A stretch of DNA of 64,000 bases, from NCBI RefSeq assembly GCF_900129505.1, contig NZ_LT670818.1:8775001-8839000 (forward strand), given 5' to 3'. The first letter of the stretch is position 1; each line of letters starts with the position of its first letter. The notes under the pieces were generated by a model, which was not told the DNA's origin, did not search any database, and saw only the letters and a program-made list of their open reading frames with translations. Of the stretch, positions 43,942-52,381 are shown piece after piece. Origin of the DNA: Bradyrhizobium erythrophlei. Its GTDB lineage: Bacteria > Pseudomonadota > Alphaproteobacteria > Rhizobiales > Xanthobacteraceae. The position numbers were made by a program, and so were the translations under genes.

Positions 43942-44628
43942 TCAGCCAACCGCCTTCACCGGCGCAGGCTTGGGCGCGGCCGGCGCGGCAAGGACGCGCT
44001 CGAAGCCCGCCAGAAAGACGTCCAGCGCATCGCTGATCATCTGTCCCTTGTCCTCGAGCACCGGAGATTCGTAGATATATTTGCGAACCCCGTAATAGAA
44101 GATGCCGCCGTGGAATACCCACGCCATCTCCAGTTCGGAAGCCGTCGGCTTGCTCTGCGCCGGCAACCCCGCTTCATGCCGGCATTCCCTGATGATGCGC
44201 GTCAGAATCTTGTCCCGCACCACGCCGACATACCAGCGGTTGATGTCGAGCCCCTTCAGACCTGAATAGAGATAGATACGCAGCCATTTGCGGGTGAAGA
44301 TCACGTTGGTGTAGGCGTTGTAGAATTCCTGCAAGCGATCGCGGATCGGCCGGGAGCGGTCGGTAAGCAGTTTCTCCCAGCCGGTATCGAGCGGCTCGAG
44401 ATAGACCGTGCGATAGACTTCCTTGATTAGGTCGTCCTTGCTCGGAAAGTAGCGGTACAGCAACGGCTGGGTCACGCCGAGCCGTCGCGCCAGATCGCGC
44501 GTACCGCCGCCAAATCCCTCCTCCGAGAAAAACTCGGTCGCCTTGGCAACGAACTCCCTGCGGCGATCGTCGGGAGATAGGCGCTTCTGCTTCGCGCGAG
44601 CGCGCTTGGGCGGCGGCCTCTTGCTCAT
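43942..44628 (-). CDS. TetR-family transcriptional regulator
   Basis: A 228-residue regulator with a basic N-terminal tail, then a TetR helix-turn-helix (ATEFFSEEGFGGGTRDLARR, LGVTQPLLYRYFPSKDDL) at residues 31-68 and a helical ligand domain. The C-terminus is an Ala/Pro-rich tail. It overlaps the flavin reductase start by 4 bp, so it is the last gene of the operon monooxygenase, reductase, TetR. It probably represses that operon and perhaps the divergent Mo-hydroxylase/LLM pair. Its gene faces the deacetylase-like gene with a 109-bp gap. Confidence 0.92.
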   Translation of the reverse strand: MSKRPPPKRARAKQKRLSPDDRRREFVAKATEFFSEEGFGGGTRDLARRLGVTQPLLYRYFPSKDDLIKEVYRTVYLEPLDTGWEKLLTDRSRPIRDRLQEFYNAYTNVIFTRKWLRIYLYSGLKGLDINRWYVGVVRDKILTRIIRECRHEAGLPAQSKPTASELEMAWVFHGGIFYYGVRKYIYESPVLEDKGQMISDALDVFLAGFERVLAAPAAPKPAPVKAVG

Positions 44629-45191
44629 GGCTTCGACGCTGAACCGCCGTCACCGGGGAGAAACCGGCCGTAGCCGCCGCGCGCGAACAACAGCGGCTCC
44701 TTTCGGTTATACGCATAGGCCTCGACGGCACCCAGGAAGATGATGTGGTCGCCGCCATAGTAGCGCCCAGCGGAGCGGCATTGAAAATTGGCCACACTAT
44801 CGGCAAGAAGCGGCGCGCCGCCAAGCCCGGGAGTCCAGTCGACGCCGGCAAATTTGTCGTCCGAGGATTTCGCGAACCTGTTGGCGAGCGCCTGCTGCGA
44901 TGCGCCAAGCACATTGACCGCAAAATGGCTGGCGTTCTGGAACGCACTCATGCTCGTGGAAAAGATCACCAGGCTCCACAGCACCAGCGGCGGGTTCAGC
45001 GACACCGAGGCAAAGGAATTGCAGGTGATGCCATAGGGTTTTCCGCCGGCGCCGGCGGCGGTGATGATGGTGACGCCGGTGGCATAGGTACCGAGCGCGT
45101 TGCGGAAATCCCTGGGATCGATCGGCGAATGGTCGCTCGCCAGCTCGTTAGCCGGATCCGGATTGATCGGATGCTTCGGGGCGTCGGTCAT
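44625..45191 (-). CDS. Flavin reductase (HpaC/RutF-like)
   Basis: A 188-residue flavin_reduct-domain protein: FRNALGTYATGVTIITA, GITCNSFASVSLNPPLVLW, HFAVNVLG and the C-terminal DHIIFLGAVEAY. It reduces FMN or FAD with NAD(P)H and supplies it to a partner oxygenase. Two possible partners are encoded nearby: the acyl-CoA-dehydrogenase-type monooxygenase 10 bp upstream and the LLM enzyme at 41826. GAGGCAGG precedes the ATG. The family resemblance is firm; the specific partner is inferred from gene order. Confidence 0.92.
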   Translation of the reverse strand: MTDAPKHPINPDPANELASDHSPIDPRDFRNALGTYATGVTIITAAGAGGKPYGITCNSFASVSLNPPLVLWSLVIFSTSMSAFQNASHFAVNVLGASQQALANRFAKSSDDKFAGVDWTPGLGGAPLLADSVANFQCRSAGRYYGGDHIIFLGAVEAYAYNRKEPLLFARGGYGRFLPGDGGSASKP

Positions 45192-45201
45192 TGCACCTGC
45201 C

Positions 45202-46431
45202 TCAAAGCGTCAGATTTTCGGAGGGCAGGCCGAGCGCAACGCGGCCGTAATTGGTGCCAGCCGCATCAAAATTGAACGCAAGGTGCGAATTGATGGCGTG
45301 GGCGTCGCGAAACTGCCGCTGCAACGCGGCCGTCGTGAATAAACCCCGCGCGCCGCTCGCCGCAAACAGCAGCGACACCGCTTCAGTGCAGAGATTGACG
45401 GCAAAAGCGCCGTCGCGCCGCGTTTTGGTCTTGGCGGCGATATCCGGAAAATGACCGCGCCTCGCATCGGCCATCGCCTCGATACAGGTCGAGCGCATGA
45501 TCAGGCGGGCCGCATCGATCTTGGCGGAAGCTTCCGCAATCTTGATCTGCGTGCTCTGAAGGTCGCCGAGCTTGGTGCGATTGTAGGTCGAGGCGCGGTG
45601 CCGGGCGACTTCGACATAGTCGTCGAGACAGGCCTGTGCGTTTCCGAGCGCCACGCCCGACAGCACGTAGGGAAACAGCGAGAATACCGGCAGCGCGTAA
45701 AGCGCATTCGGGTTGACCGCGCTTCCCGGCGTCGGACCGCCGGCCAGATCGTTCACCGCAACCGTCATCGGCTCGGCAACAAAGGCATCTTTGACCTCGA
45801 CATCGTTCGATCCCGTTCCCCTCAGTCCCGCGGCATTCCAGGTATCATTGATCTTGTAATCGGTCTTGTTCAGCAAAAAGATCCGGTACTCGATGCCGTC
45901 GGCCTCATCGTCGGAGGAAACAACGCTCGCCAGCATATTCCATTCGCAGGAATCCACTCCCGACGAAAACGGCCATCTGCCCCGCAATACATATCCGCCA
46001 TCGACCTTCCTGGCGCGACCGGCCGGAAAAATGAAGGAGGATGCGATCAGGACGTTGGCATCCTTGTTCCAGACCAGATCCTGAGCACGCTTGTCGAACA
46101 TGGCCAGCATCCAGTGGTGACTGGCCAGGTTGGCGAAATTCCAGGCCGCCGAGGCATCGGCCTGTCCGATCGCATCGCCGCAATCGATCAGCGCGACATA
46201 GTCGAGTTCGGAGCCCCCCACCCGCTTCGGCTGCACGATCCTGAACAAGCCCGATTCGTGCAGCTCGCGTTCGGTCTCCGGCGGGAGCCGACGCAATTCT
46301 TCCGTCTGGGAGGCACGATCGCGCAATCGCGGAATAAGCGCCCTGGCACGGGCAATCATGGCGGCATACGTGCCGTCCGCCTCCGGCCCCGCGGGCAGGC
46401 TTGCATTGGGTCTTCGGCCGGCACCTGGCAT
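45202..46431 (-). CDS. Group D flavin-dependent monooxygenase (acyl-CoA dehydrogenase fold, HsaA/HpaH-like)
   Basis: A 409-residue protein with acyl-CoA dehydrogenase architecture: N-domain LRRLPPETERELHESGLFRI, middle domain GYVLRGRWPFSSGVDSCEWN and GLRGTGSNDVEVKDAFV, C-domain ending FRDAHAINSHLAFNFDAAG. The SSGVD and INSHLAFNFDAAG segments resemble HsaA, Acinetobacter 4-hydroxyphenylacetate 3-hydroxylase C2 and similar reduced-flavin oxygenases rather than true dehydrogenases. A flavin reductase gene follows 10 bp behind, giving a complete two-component monooxygenase. ATG 46429-46431 is preferred over the in-frame ATG at 46470 because AAGGA lies upstream. Confidence 0.87.
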   Translation of the reverse strand: MPGAGRRPNASLPAGPEADGTYAAMIARARALIPRLRDRASQTEELRRLPPETERELHESGLFRIVQPKRVGGSELDYVALIDCGDAIGQADASAAWNFANLASHHWMLAMFDKRAQDLVWNKDANVLIASSFIFPAGRARKVDGGYVLRGRWPFSSGVDSCEWNMLASVVSSDDEADGIEYRIFLLNKTDYKINDTWNAAGLRGTGSNDVEVKDAFVAEPMTVAVNDLAGGPTPGSAVNPNALYALPVFSLFPYVLSGVALGNAQACLDDYVEVARHRASTYNRTKLGDLQSTQIKIAEASAKIDAARLIMRSTCIEAMADARRGHFPDIAAKTKTRRDGAFAVNLCTEAVSLLFAASGARGLFTTAALQRQFRDAHAINSHLAFNFDAAGTNYGRVALGLPSENLTL

Positions 46432-46491
46432 CTTGGCGTTCCTTGCTCGCCCTTGTTGCAGCCTTGACACGGACGATACAGGTTTCGGTTT

Positions 46492-46503
46492 ATCGCCTGA
46501 TCA
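46492..46503. promoter_or_regulatory. Shared promoter element ATCGCCTGATCA
   Basis: The 12-mer lies in the 264-bp divergent region between the two-component monooxygenase (minus) and the gene at 46696 (plus). A 10/12 match, ATCACTTGATCA, occurs at 47686-47697 upstream of the importer B binding protein. The core TGATCA is palindromic. It is a candidate regulator site; no assay or wider search supports it. Confidence 0.35.
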
Positions 46504-46695
46504 ACGATTGTTCAAGACGCGGGAGCGCCCTTTAATCTGCTGGGGGTGCCCGCTGCCGCTCCGCAAGACGATCCCGGGCAAACAGACTTGACCTCACAAA
46601 GCGACTTGGTGATTACCTATCGTCCGATCACTGACTGTTCAGCGCGCCGCCGGCGCCGCCCGTAAAACCGAATTCATTGGCTGGGAGCGAACCTC

Positions 46696-47598
46696 ATGGA
46701 CAAGACTGTTGGAATAATTGGGCTTGGCATCATGGGTGGCGCGATCGCGCGCAACCTCGTCGAGCGCGGTTGGCGGGTGGTCGGCTTCGATACCGACGCT
46801 GAGCGATGCGCGGAGCTTGCGCAAGCCAATGTCGAGATTGTCGGCGACGTCGCCCGGGTCGCGCGCTCCGCTCCCATCATCATGACCAGCCTTCCCACGC
46901 CTGCCGCCGTCGAGGACGTCGCGCAGAAGATCGCCGGCTCCGGCCAGCCTCCGCGTATCGTGGCGGAACTCTCAACGCTGAGTATCGCCGACAAGGTTCG
47001 CTTCGAGGCCATTCTGAAGAAAGCCGGCCATATCGCGCTGGATTGTCCGCTGAGCGGCACCGGCGCGCAGGCGAAGATTCGCGATCTCATCGTCTATGCC
47101 AGCGGCGACGGCAACGCCATTGCGCAGTGCAAGGATCTGTTCGCCGATTTCGCCAAGCAAAGCGCCGATCTCGGCAGATACGGCAATGGCAGCCGCATGA
47201 AATTCATCGCCAATCATCTGGTGGCCATCCACAATGTCGCCGCGGCCGAGGCGATGGTGCTGGCGGAACGCGCCGGGCTCGATCCGAAAATGGTGGTGGA
47301 TATGGTCGGCCCGGGCGCGGGGGGCTCGCGGATGTTCCAGATGCGCGCGCCGATGATGGTCGAAGGTGTCTACGAGCCCGCGACCATGAAGGTCTCTATC
47401 TGGAAGAAAGATATGGCGGTCATCGCCGAATTCGCCGACGAGGTCGGCTGCGCGACTCCACTGTTTACGCTGACGCAGCCGGTCTATGCCAAAGCCCTGG
47501 CCATGGGGTTGGGCGACCAGGATACGGCAGCCGTATTTGAGGTCCTGAAAAAAACGATTGTCACGGCTCCCAAATCAACCGCGCGCGAGCCGGACTAG
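46696..47598 (+). CDS. NAD(P)-dependent oxidoreductase, 3-hydroxyisobutyrate dehydrogenase family
   Basis: A 300-residue protein: IGLGIMGGAIARNLVERGW, a serine-rich MTSLPTPAAVEDV strand, LDCPLSGTGAQAKIRDLIVY and the lysine segment GNGSRMKFIANHLVAIHN. The substrate-recognition glycines (PLSGTGAQA) are altered from the usual PVSGGxxGA, so its substrate may be unusual. GGGAG precedes the ATG. It is divergent from the two-component monooxygenase and precedes importer B. In this locus it could reduce or oxidise a semialdehyde produced after ring opening. Confidence 0.88.
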   Translation: MDKTVGIIGLGIMGGAIARNLVERGWRVVGFDTDAERCAELAQANVEIVGDVARVARSAPIIMTSLPTPAAVEDVAQKIAGSGQPPRIVAELSTLSIADKVRFEAILKKAGHIALDCPLSGTGAQAKIRDLIVYASGDGNAIAQCKDLFADFAKQSADLGRYGNGSRMKFIANHLVAIHNVAAAEAMVLAERAGLDPKMVVDMVGPGAGGSRMFQMRAPMMVEGVYEPATMKVSIWKKDMAVIAEFADEVGCATPLFTLTQPVYAKALAMGLGDQDTAAVFEVLKKTIVTAPKSTAREPD

Positions 47599-47685
47599 TC
47601 TTCGATACCGCACTGCATCAAAGAGCACCCGCGGGTAATCCCCCGCTACGAAAATATCAGGCGCCGCCAAGTCGATGACGTGGTT

Positions 47686-47697
47686 ATCACTTGATCA
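47686..47697. promoter_or_regulatory. Shared promoter element ATCACTTGATCA
   Basis: This sequence matches 46492-46503 at 10 of 12 bases and lies 82 bp before the importer B binding-protein gene. It would allow the monooxygenase operon and importer B to be controlled together. The call is tentative. Confidence 0.35.
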
Positions 47698-47779
47698 TTT
47701 ACGGCTTACATCGGATAAATCGCTCAACCAATAAAAATAGCTGATGGTATTCAGTTTGTAGCGTTCCGGGGAGGATCCA

Positions 47780-49027
47780 ATGACGATATCGCGGCGTCAG
47801 TTTGTCGGCGGCGTGGCCGGCGCGGGTATCGCCAGCCTGGCAGCCCCTCGTGTCGCCTTTGCCCAGAACAGCGGACCGATCCGCATTGGATTGCTGGCGG
47901 CCAAAACCGGACCGCTCGCCTCCGGCGGCATCGACATGGACCTTGCGCTGACGATGTTCATGAAAGAACGCGACAACATGCTGGCGGGCCGCAAGGTCGA
48001 ATTGATCGTCGCCGATACGGCCGGTGCTCCTGCGACGGCGCGGACCAAAGCACAAGAACTGGTCGAAAAGAATGATGTCCATTGCATCATTGGCCCGCTT
48101 GCCGCCTTCGAGGCGCTGGCGATCGCCGACTATCTCACGGAAAAGGAAATCCCCACGATCGGTGTAGCCGCGGCGGAGGACATGACGCAGCGGCATCCAA
48201 GTCCATGGTTTGTGCGCGCGACGTCAACGTCGGCGCAATGCGCCTACCCGCTGGCAGATTATGCCGCCAAGGAACTCGAGTACAAAAAGATCGTCACTAT
48301 CGCCGACGATTTCGCCTATGGACATGAAATGTGCGCTGGTTTCCAGCGCGCGTTCGAGGATAGTGGCGGCAAGATCATCCAGAAGATCTTCACGCCGCTG
48401 GCGACGCCGGATTACGGCAGCTACGTTGCCCAGGTGAAGAGCGCGGACGCGATCTTTCTCGGCACCGCCGGCTCGAACGGTTTCCGCTTCCTTCGCCAAT
48501 TCATCGAATATGGCCTCAAGGACAAGATGGCCGTCATCGGCGGTATGACGGCGCTCGATGAATCCGTGCTTCGCAATATGGGCGATGAGGCGCTGGGGAT
48601 TGTGACCACCAGCTGGTATTCCGCCGAACTGGACAACGCGCTCAACAAGGCCTTCGCGGCGGCGTTCCGCAAGCAGTTCAAATACGATCCCGGCTATTAT
48701 GCCGGGGGCACCTATGTTTCCGGTGAAGTCCTGGAAGCCGGGCTAAAGGCCACGAAAGGAAATGCGGAGGACAAGAAAGCACTGATGACGGGGATCCGCA
48801 ACAGCAACGCAGAGACGGTGCGCGGCGTCGTCAAGTTCGACGAATTCGGCAACGCCGTCGGCGATGTTTATATTCGCAAGGTAACGAGAAAGGACGGGCG
48901 GCTGGTCAATTCCGTCATCAAGACCTACCCGGATGTCAGTCAGTTCTGGACCTATGACAAGACCGCATTCCTGAAGAACCCGGTCTATTCGCGCGACTAT
49001 CCGCCGGCAAAAAATCTGGAGCAATAA
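47780..49027 (+). CDS. Branched-chain-amino-acid-type ABC transporter substrate-binding protein
   Basis: A 415-residue periplasmic receptor. The N-terminus MTISRRQFVGGVAGAGIASL has a twin-arginine motif (SRRQF) and a cleavage site near AFAQ-NSG. The mature domain starts PIRIGLLAAKTGPLASGGID and has the Peripla_BP_6 order (IIGPLAAFEALAIADYL, IADDFAYGHEMCAGFQ). GGGGAGGA precedes the ATG. It belongs to importer B with LivH, LivM, LivG and LivF directly downstream, and shares the YGHEM motif with the receptor of importer A, though the two are not close copies. Confidence 0.93.
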   Translation: MTISRRQFVGGVAGAGIASLAAPRVAFAQNSGPIRIGLLAAKTGPLASGGIDMDLALTMFMKERDNMLAGRKVELIVADTAGAPATARTKAQELVEKNDVHCIIGPLAAFEALAIADYLTEKEIPTIGVAAAEDMTQRHPSPWFVRATSTSAQCAYPLADYAAKELEYKKIVTIADDFAYGHEMCAGFQRAFEDSGGKIIQKIFTPLATPDYGSYVAQVKSADAIFLGTAGSNGFRFLRQFIEYGLKDKMAVIGGMTALDESVLRNMGDEALGIVTTSWYSAELDNALNKAFAAAFRKQFKYDPGYYAGGTYVSGEVLEAGLKATKGNAEDKKALMTGIRNSNAETVRGVVKFDEFGNAVGDVYIRKVTRKDGRLVNSVIKTYPDVSQFWTYDKTAFLKNPVYSRDYPPAKNLEQ

Positions 49028-49084
49028 TTCCATTTCCGTCGCGGGCACCGAAGCGCGCAACTTTCCGGACGAGATCGGCAGACG

Positions 49085-49951
49085 ATGCAGTTTTGGATCA
49101 TCCAGGGTCTCAACAGCCTGTCGCTCGGTGGTCTCCTGTTCCTGCTCTCGTCGGGCTTTTCGCTGATTTTCGGCCTGATGAGACTGGCCAACCTGACGCA
49201 CGGCGCCTTCTTCATGCTCGGCACCTATTTCGGAGCAACTGCGCTGCGCTCGTTCGACGGCCTGAATATCTGGGTGACGGCGCTGGGTGCCGGAATTGCG
49301 GTAGCTGCGATCGGCGGTCTGTTCGAGCGGCTGGTGCTGACCCGGCTGAAGACCAATCCGCTTGGACAAGTGCTGGTGACGCTCGGCATGTCCTTCATCA
49401 TTTCCGACGCGTGCCTGCTGCTGTGGGGCGGCGATTCCATTCCGGTGCCGACCCCTCGCAACCTGCAGGCGCCGACACGGGTGCTCGGTTTCGTGTTTCC
49501 GACCTATCGGCTGGTGCTGGTGGGCTGTGCCGTCGCCACCGCGATCGCGCTGTATTTCCTGCTGGAGCGGACGCGCCTGGGGGCGATGATCCGCGCCGGC
49601 GTCGACGACCGGCAAATGGCCCGCGCGGTCGGAATTCCCGTCTCGAATTTGTTTACGATCGTGTTTTGTCTGGGTGCGGGCATCGCCGGCGCCGGCGGCG
49701 TGCTGGGCGGACCGATCCTTTCCGCCTATCCCGGGCTCGATGCCGATATGCTGCCATTGGCGCTGATCGTCGTCATCCTTGGTGGCATCGGAAGCCTGCT
49801 CGGCGCGTTCATCGGCAGTTTTATCATGGGCTTCGTCTACACGTTCGGCACCGCGCTGTTTCCGGAACTGGCCTATATCATTCTGTTTCTGCCGATGATC
49901 TTCGTCATTGCGTTCCGGCCCCAGGGCCTGTTTGGGCGCGTCGGCGCATGA
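49085..49951 (+). CDS. LivH-type ABC transporter permease
   Basis: A 288-residue permease: LNSLSLGGLLFLLSSGFSLI, IFGLMRLANLTHGAFFMLG, the loop RAGVDDRQMARAVGIPVSNL and GGIGSLLGAFIGSFIMG. It follows the binding protein by 57 bp and overlaps LivM by 4 bp (ATGA at 49948). It forms half of the membrane channel of importer B. Confidence 0.93.
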   Translation: MQFWIIQGLNSLSLGGLLFLLSSGFSLIFGLMRLANLTHGAFFMLGTYFGATALRSFDGLNIWVTALGAGIAVAAIGGLFERLVLTRLKTNPLGQVLVTLGMSFIISDACLLLWGGDSIPVPTPRNLQAPTRVLGFVFPTYRLVLVGCAVATAIALYFLLERTRLGAMIRAGVDDRQMARAVGIPVSNLFTIVFCLGAGIAGAGGVLGGPILSAYPGLDADMLPLALIVVILGGIGSLLGAFIGSFIMGFVYTFGTALFPELAYIILFLPMIFVIAFRPQGLFGRVGA

Positions 49952-50883
49952 AATGGATCGGCGTTGCCCTCCTTGCGGGATCGCTTCTGCTGCCGCCTTT
50001 TTTTGCGGGCGATTTCTACATCAACCTCGCCAGCCAGATCCTGATTGCGGCAATCTTCGCGCTCAGCCTGAATTTGCTGGTGGGCTTTGGCGGCATGACG
50101 TCGCTCGGACACGCCTCCTATCTCGGCGTAGCCGCCTATATTTCTGCGCTGCTGACAAGCCGATACGGGTTCGGACATGGTGCAGCCGCCCTCATCTCGA
50201 TCGGGGGCACCACCGCGATGGCCGCGTTCTTCGGCGTCATCGCACTACGCGCCACCGGGCTCGGCTTCCTCATGATCACGCTGGCGTTGTCGCAGGTACT
50301 TTGGGGACTCGCCTACCGGATGTCCGGCGTCACCAATGGCGACAATGGAGTTGCCGGTCTGACCCGACCGATGCCGTTCGGCCTTTCGCTCGAGAGCGCG
50401 GCGTCGTTCTACTGGTTCGCGCTGATCGTGGCCACGTTCGCCTGCCTGATGATGGCGATCTTCGTGTCGTCGTCGTTCGGATCATCGTTGAAGGGCGTGC
50501 GCGACCAGCCGCGCCGGATGGCGGCGCTCGGCTTCAATCCCTGGATGATCCGCTGGATCACCTTCATCTACGCCGGCTTCTGGGGCGGCGTGTCCGGGCT
50601 GCTTTATGTCTATTACAACAAATATATCCACCCCACGTCGCTCTCCACCACGAGTTCGGCGGAGGCCTTGCTCGGCGTGATCGCCGGAGGGTCGGGAACA
50701 TTGGGTGGCCCCGTCGTCGGCGCGGCGCTGGTGCTGCTGTTGAAGAATTACGCCTCGGCCTATATCGAGCGCTGGAACATGCTGCTGGGTCTGGTGTTCC
50801 TGTTCATCGTTCTGGTGATGCCGACCGGCATCGTTCCCGGCCTGAGCAGGCTGGCGGCGACGCTGCGCAGGGGACCGCGATGA
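49948..50883 (+). CDS. LivM-type ABC transporter permease
   Basis: A 311-residue permease from ATG 49948 (MKWIGVALL). Landmarks: ALSLNLLVGFGGMTSLGHAS, ALRATGLGFLMITLALSQ and the loop GVRDQPRRMAALGFNPWM. The frame is open far upstream, but that part is antisense-like sequence within livH. It overlaps LivG by 4 bp. Membrane partner of LivH in importer B. Confidence 0.93.
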   Translation: MKWIGVALLAGSLLLPPFFAGDFYINLASQILIAAIFALSLNLLVGFGGMTSLGHASYLGVAAYISALLTSRYGFGHGAAALISIGGTTAMAAFFGVIALRATGLGFLMITLALSQVLWGLAYRMSGVTNGDNGVAGLTRPMPFGLSLESAASFYWFALIVATFACLMMAIFVSSSFGSSLKGVRDQPRRMAALGFNPWMIRWITFIYAGFWGGVSGLLYVYYNKYIHPTSLSTTSSAEALLGVIAGGSGTLGGPVVGAALVLLLKNYASAYIERWNMLLGLVFLFIVLVMPTGIVPGLSRLAATLRRGPR

Positions 50884-51635
50884 TCCCGCTGACATCCGAT
50901 TACGCCCTTGAAGTCGTCAACCTGAAGAAGGCGTTCGGCGGCCTCACGGTCACGCACAACGTTTCGCTTGCGATCAAGCCAGGTGAACGCCGCCTGATCA
51001 TCGGCCCGAACGGCGCCGGCAAGACCACGCTGTTCAACCAGATCAGCGGCGACCTGCGGCCGAACGCCGGTGCGATCCGGCTGTTCGGCACCGACATCAC
51101 GTTTTTCACCCCTTACAAGCGCGCGCATTTCGGGCTTTCGCGCACCTACCAGATCATCACGCTATTTTTCGGCGATACGCTCGAACACAATGTCACGCTC
51201 GGCCTGCTCGGCCTGCGGCCCTCGCGTTGGCAGATGTGGCGGCCGATTTCCCATTACAGCGATCTTGCGACCGAAGCCCGCCGGACCCTCGACGCGGTCG
51301 GACTTCTGCATCTGGCGGAACATCCGGTGTCTGATATTGCCTATGGCGAAAAGCGCCGCGTCGAACTCGCCATGGCGCTGGCGCAGAAGCCGCGGGTGCT
51401 GCTGCTGGACGAACCGCTGGCGGGTCTTTCCAACACCGAGCGATCGCAGGTGAAGTCGCTGATCGCCTCGATCCCGCGGGAGACCACCGTGATCATGATC
51501 GAGCATGACATGGATACGGCGCTCGACCTTGCCGAAACCGTGACACTTCTGAATTACGGCCGCGTCATCGTCGATGGCGAACGTGACGCCGTGATTGCTG
51601 ATGCGCGAACGCGTGAGGTGTATCTTGGCGCCTGA
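50880..51635 (+). CDS. LivG-type ABC transporter ATP-binding protein
   Basis: A 251-residue ATPase from ATG 50880: Walker A GPNGAGKTT, FGLSRTYQIITLFFGDTLE, signature region IAYGEKRRVELAMAL (a degenerate signature common in LivG), Walker B VLLLDEPLAGLSNTE, and the switch VIMIEHDMDTALD. It overlaps both neighbours and powers importer B. Confidence 0.93.
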   Translation: MIPLTSDYALEVVNLKKAFGGLTVTHNVSLAIKPGERRLIIGPNGAGKTTLFNQISGDLRPNAGAIRLFGTDITFFTPYKRAHFGLSRTYQIITLFFGDTLEHNVTLGLLGLRPSRWQMWRPISHYSDLATEARRTLDAVGLLHLAEHPVSDIAYGEKRRVELAMALAQKPRVLLLDEPLAGLSNTERSQVKSLIASIPRETTVIMIEHDMDTALDLAETVTLLNYGRVIVDGERDAVIADARTREVYLGA

Positions 51636-52350
51636 CGCACTCAGCCTGACCAATGTGCATTCCTATTACGGCGACAGCCACATCCTGCACGGCGTAAGCT
51701 TTTCCTTGGCTCCGGGCGGCGTACTGGCGCTGTTGGGGCGCAATGGCGCGGGAAAGACCACCTGCATCTCGACGATTATCGGCTTCCTGAAACCGCGGGA
51801 TGGGGAGATCAGGCTGTTCGGTGAGCCGATCCAGGGGCTCAGCCCCGAACGCATCTCCCACCTCGGCATCGGTCTTGTTCCGCAAGGCCGCCGAATTTTT
51901 CCGTCACTGACGGTTCGGGAAAACCTTGTGGTGGCCCAGCAGCGCGGGAGCACCACGGACAGGCCGTGGAATGTCGAGCGGATCTACACTATGTTTCCGC
52001 GGCTGCGCGAGCGCCACGCTCAAATTGCCGGCACACTGTCGGGCGGCGAACTGCAGATGCTGGCCATCGGACGGGCACTGATGGGCAATCCACGGGTGCT
52101 GCTGCTTGACGAGCCGTCGGAGGGTCTGGCGCCTTTAATCGTCGCGGAAGTGGGCCGCACCATCCGCCGTCTGAAGGAAGAAGGACAATCGATCGTTCTG
52201 GTCGAACAGAACCTCCAACTGGCGCTCGACGTTGCGGATCAGGCTGTCATCCTCAACACCGGACGCTGTGCGTTCGCCGGGCCAGCTGCCGGCGTCTTGA
52301 CCAACGAAGATTTGATCGCGCAAAATCTTGGCGTGTTTCATGCTCAATAA
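51625..52350 (+). CDS. LivF-type ABC transporter ATP-binding protein
   Basis: An ATPase of about 241 residues with Walker A GRNGAGKTT, GLVPQGRRIFPSLTVRE, signature LSGGELQMLAIGRAL, Walker B VLLLDEPSEGLAPL and switch LVEQNLQLALD. The start is uncertain: TTG 51625 has GAGGTG at 51615-51620 and gives the normal LivF N-terminus. ATG 51601 and GTG 51613 are in frame but lack a ribosome site. It overlaps the end of livG by 11 bp with the TTG start. Last gene of importer B. Confidence 0.9.
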   Translation: MAPDALSLTNVHSYYGDSHILHGVSFSLAPGGVLALLGRNGAGKTTCISTIIGFLKPRDGEIRLFGEPIQGLSPERISHLGIGLVPQGRRIFPSLTVRENLVVAQQRGSTTDRPWNVERIYTMFPRLRERHAQIAGTLSGGELQMLAIGRALMGNPRVLLLDEPSEGLAPLIVAEVGRTIRRLKEEGQSIVLVEQNLQLALDVADQAVILNTGRCAFAGPAAGVLTNEDLIAQNLGVFHAQ

Positions 52351-52381
52351 TTCAATATCCAGTCAAAGATGAGGTCAGACC

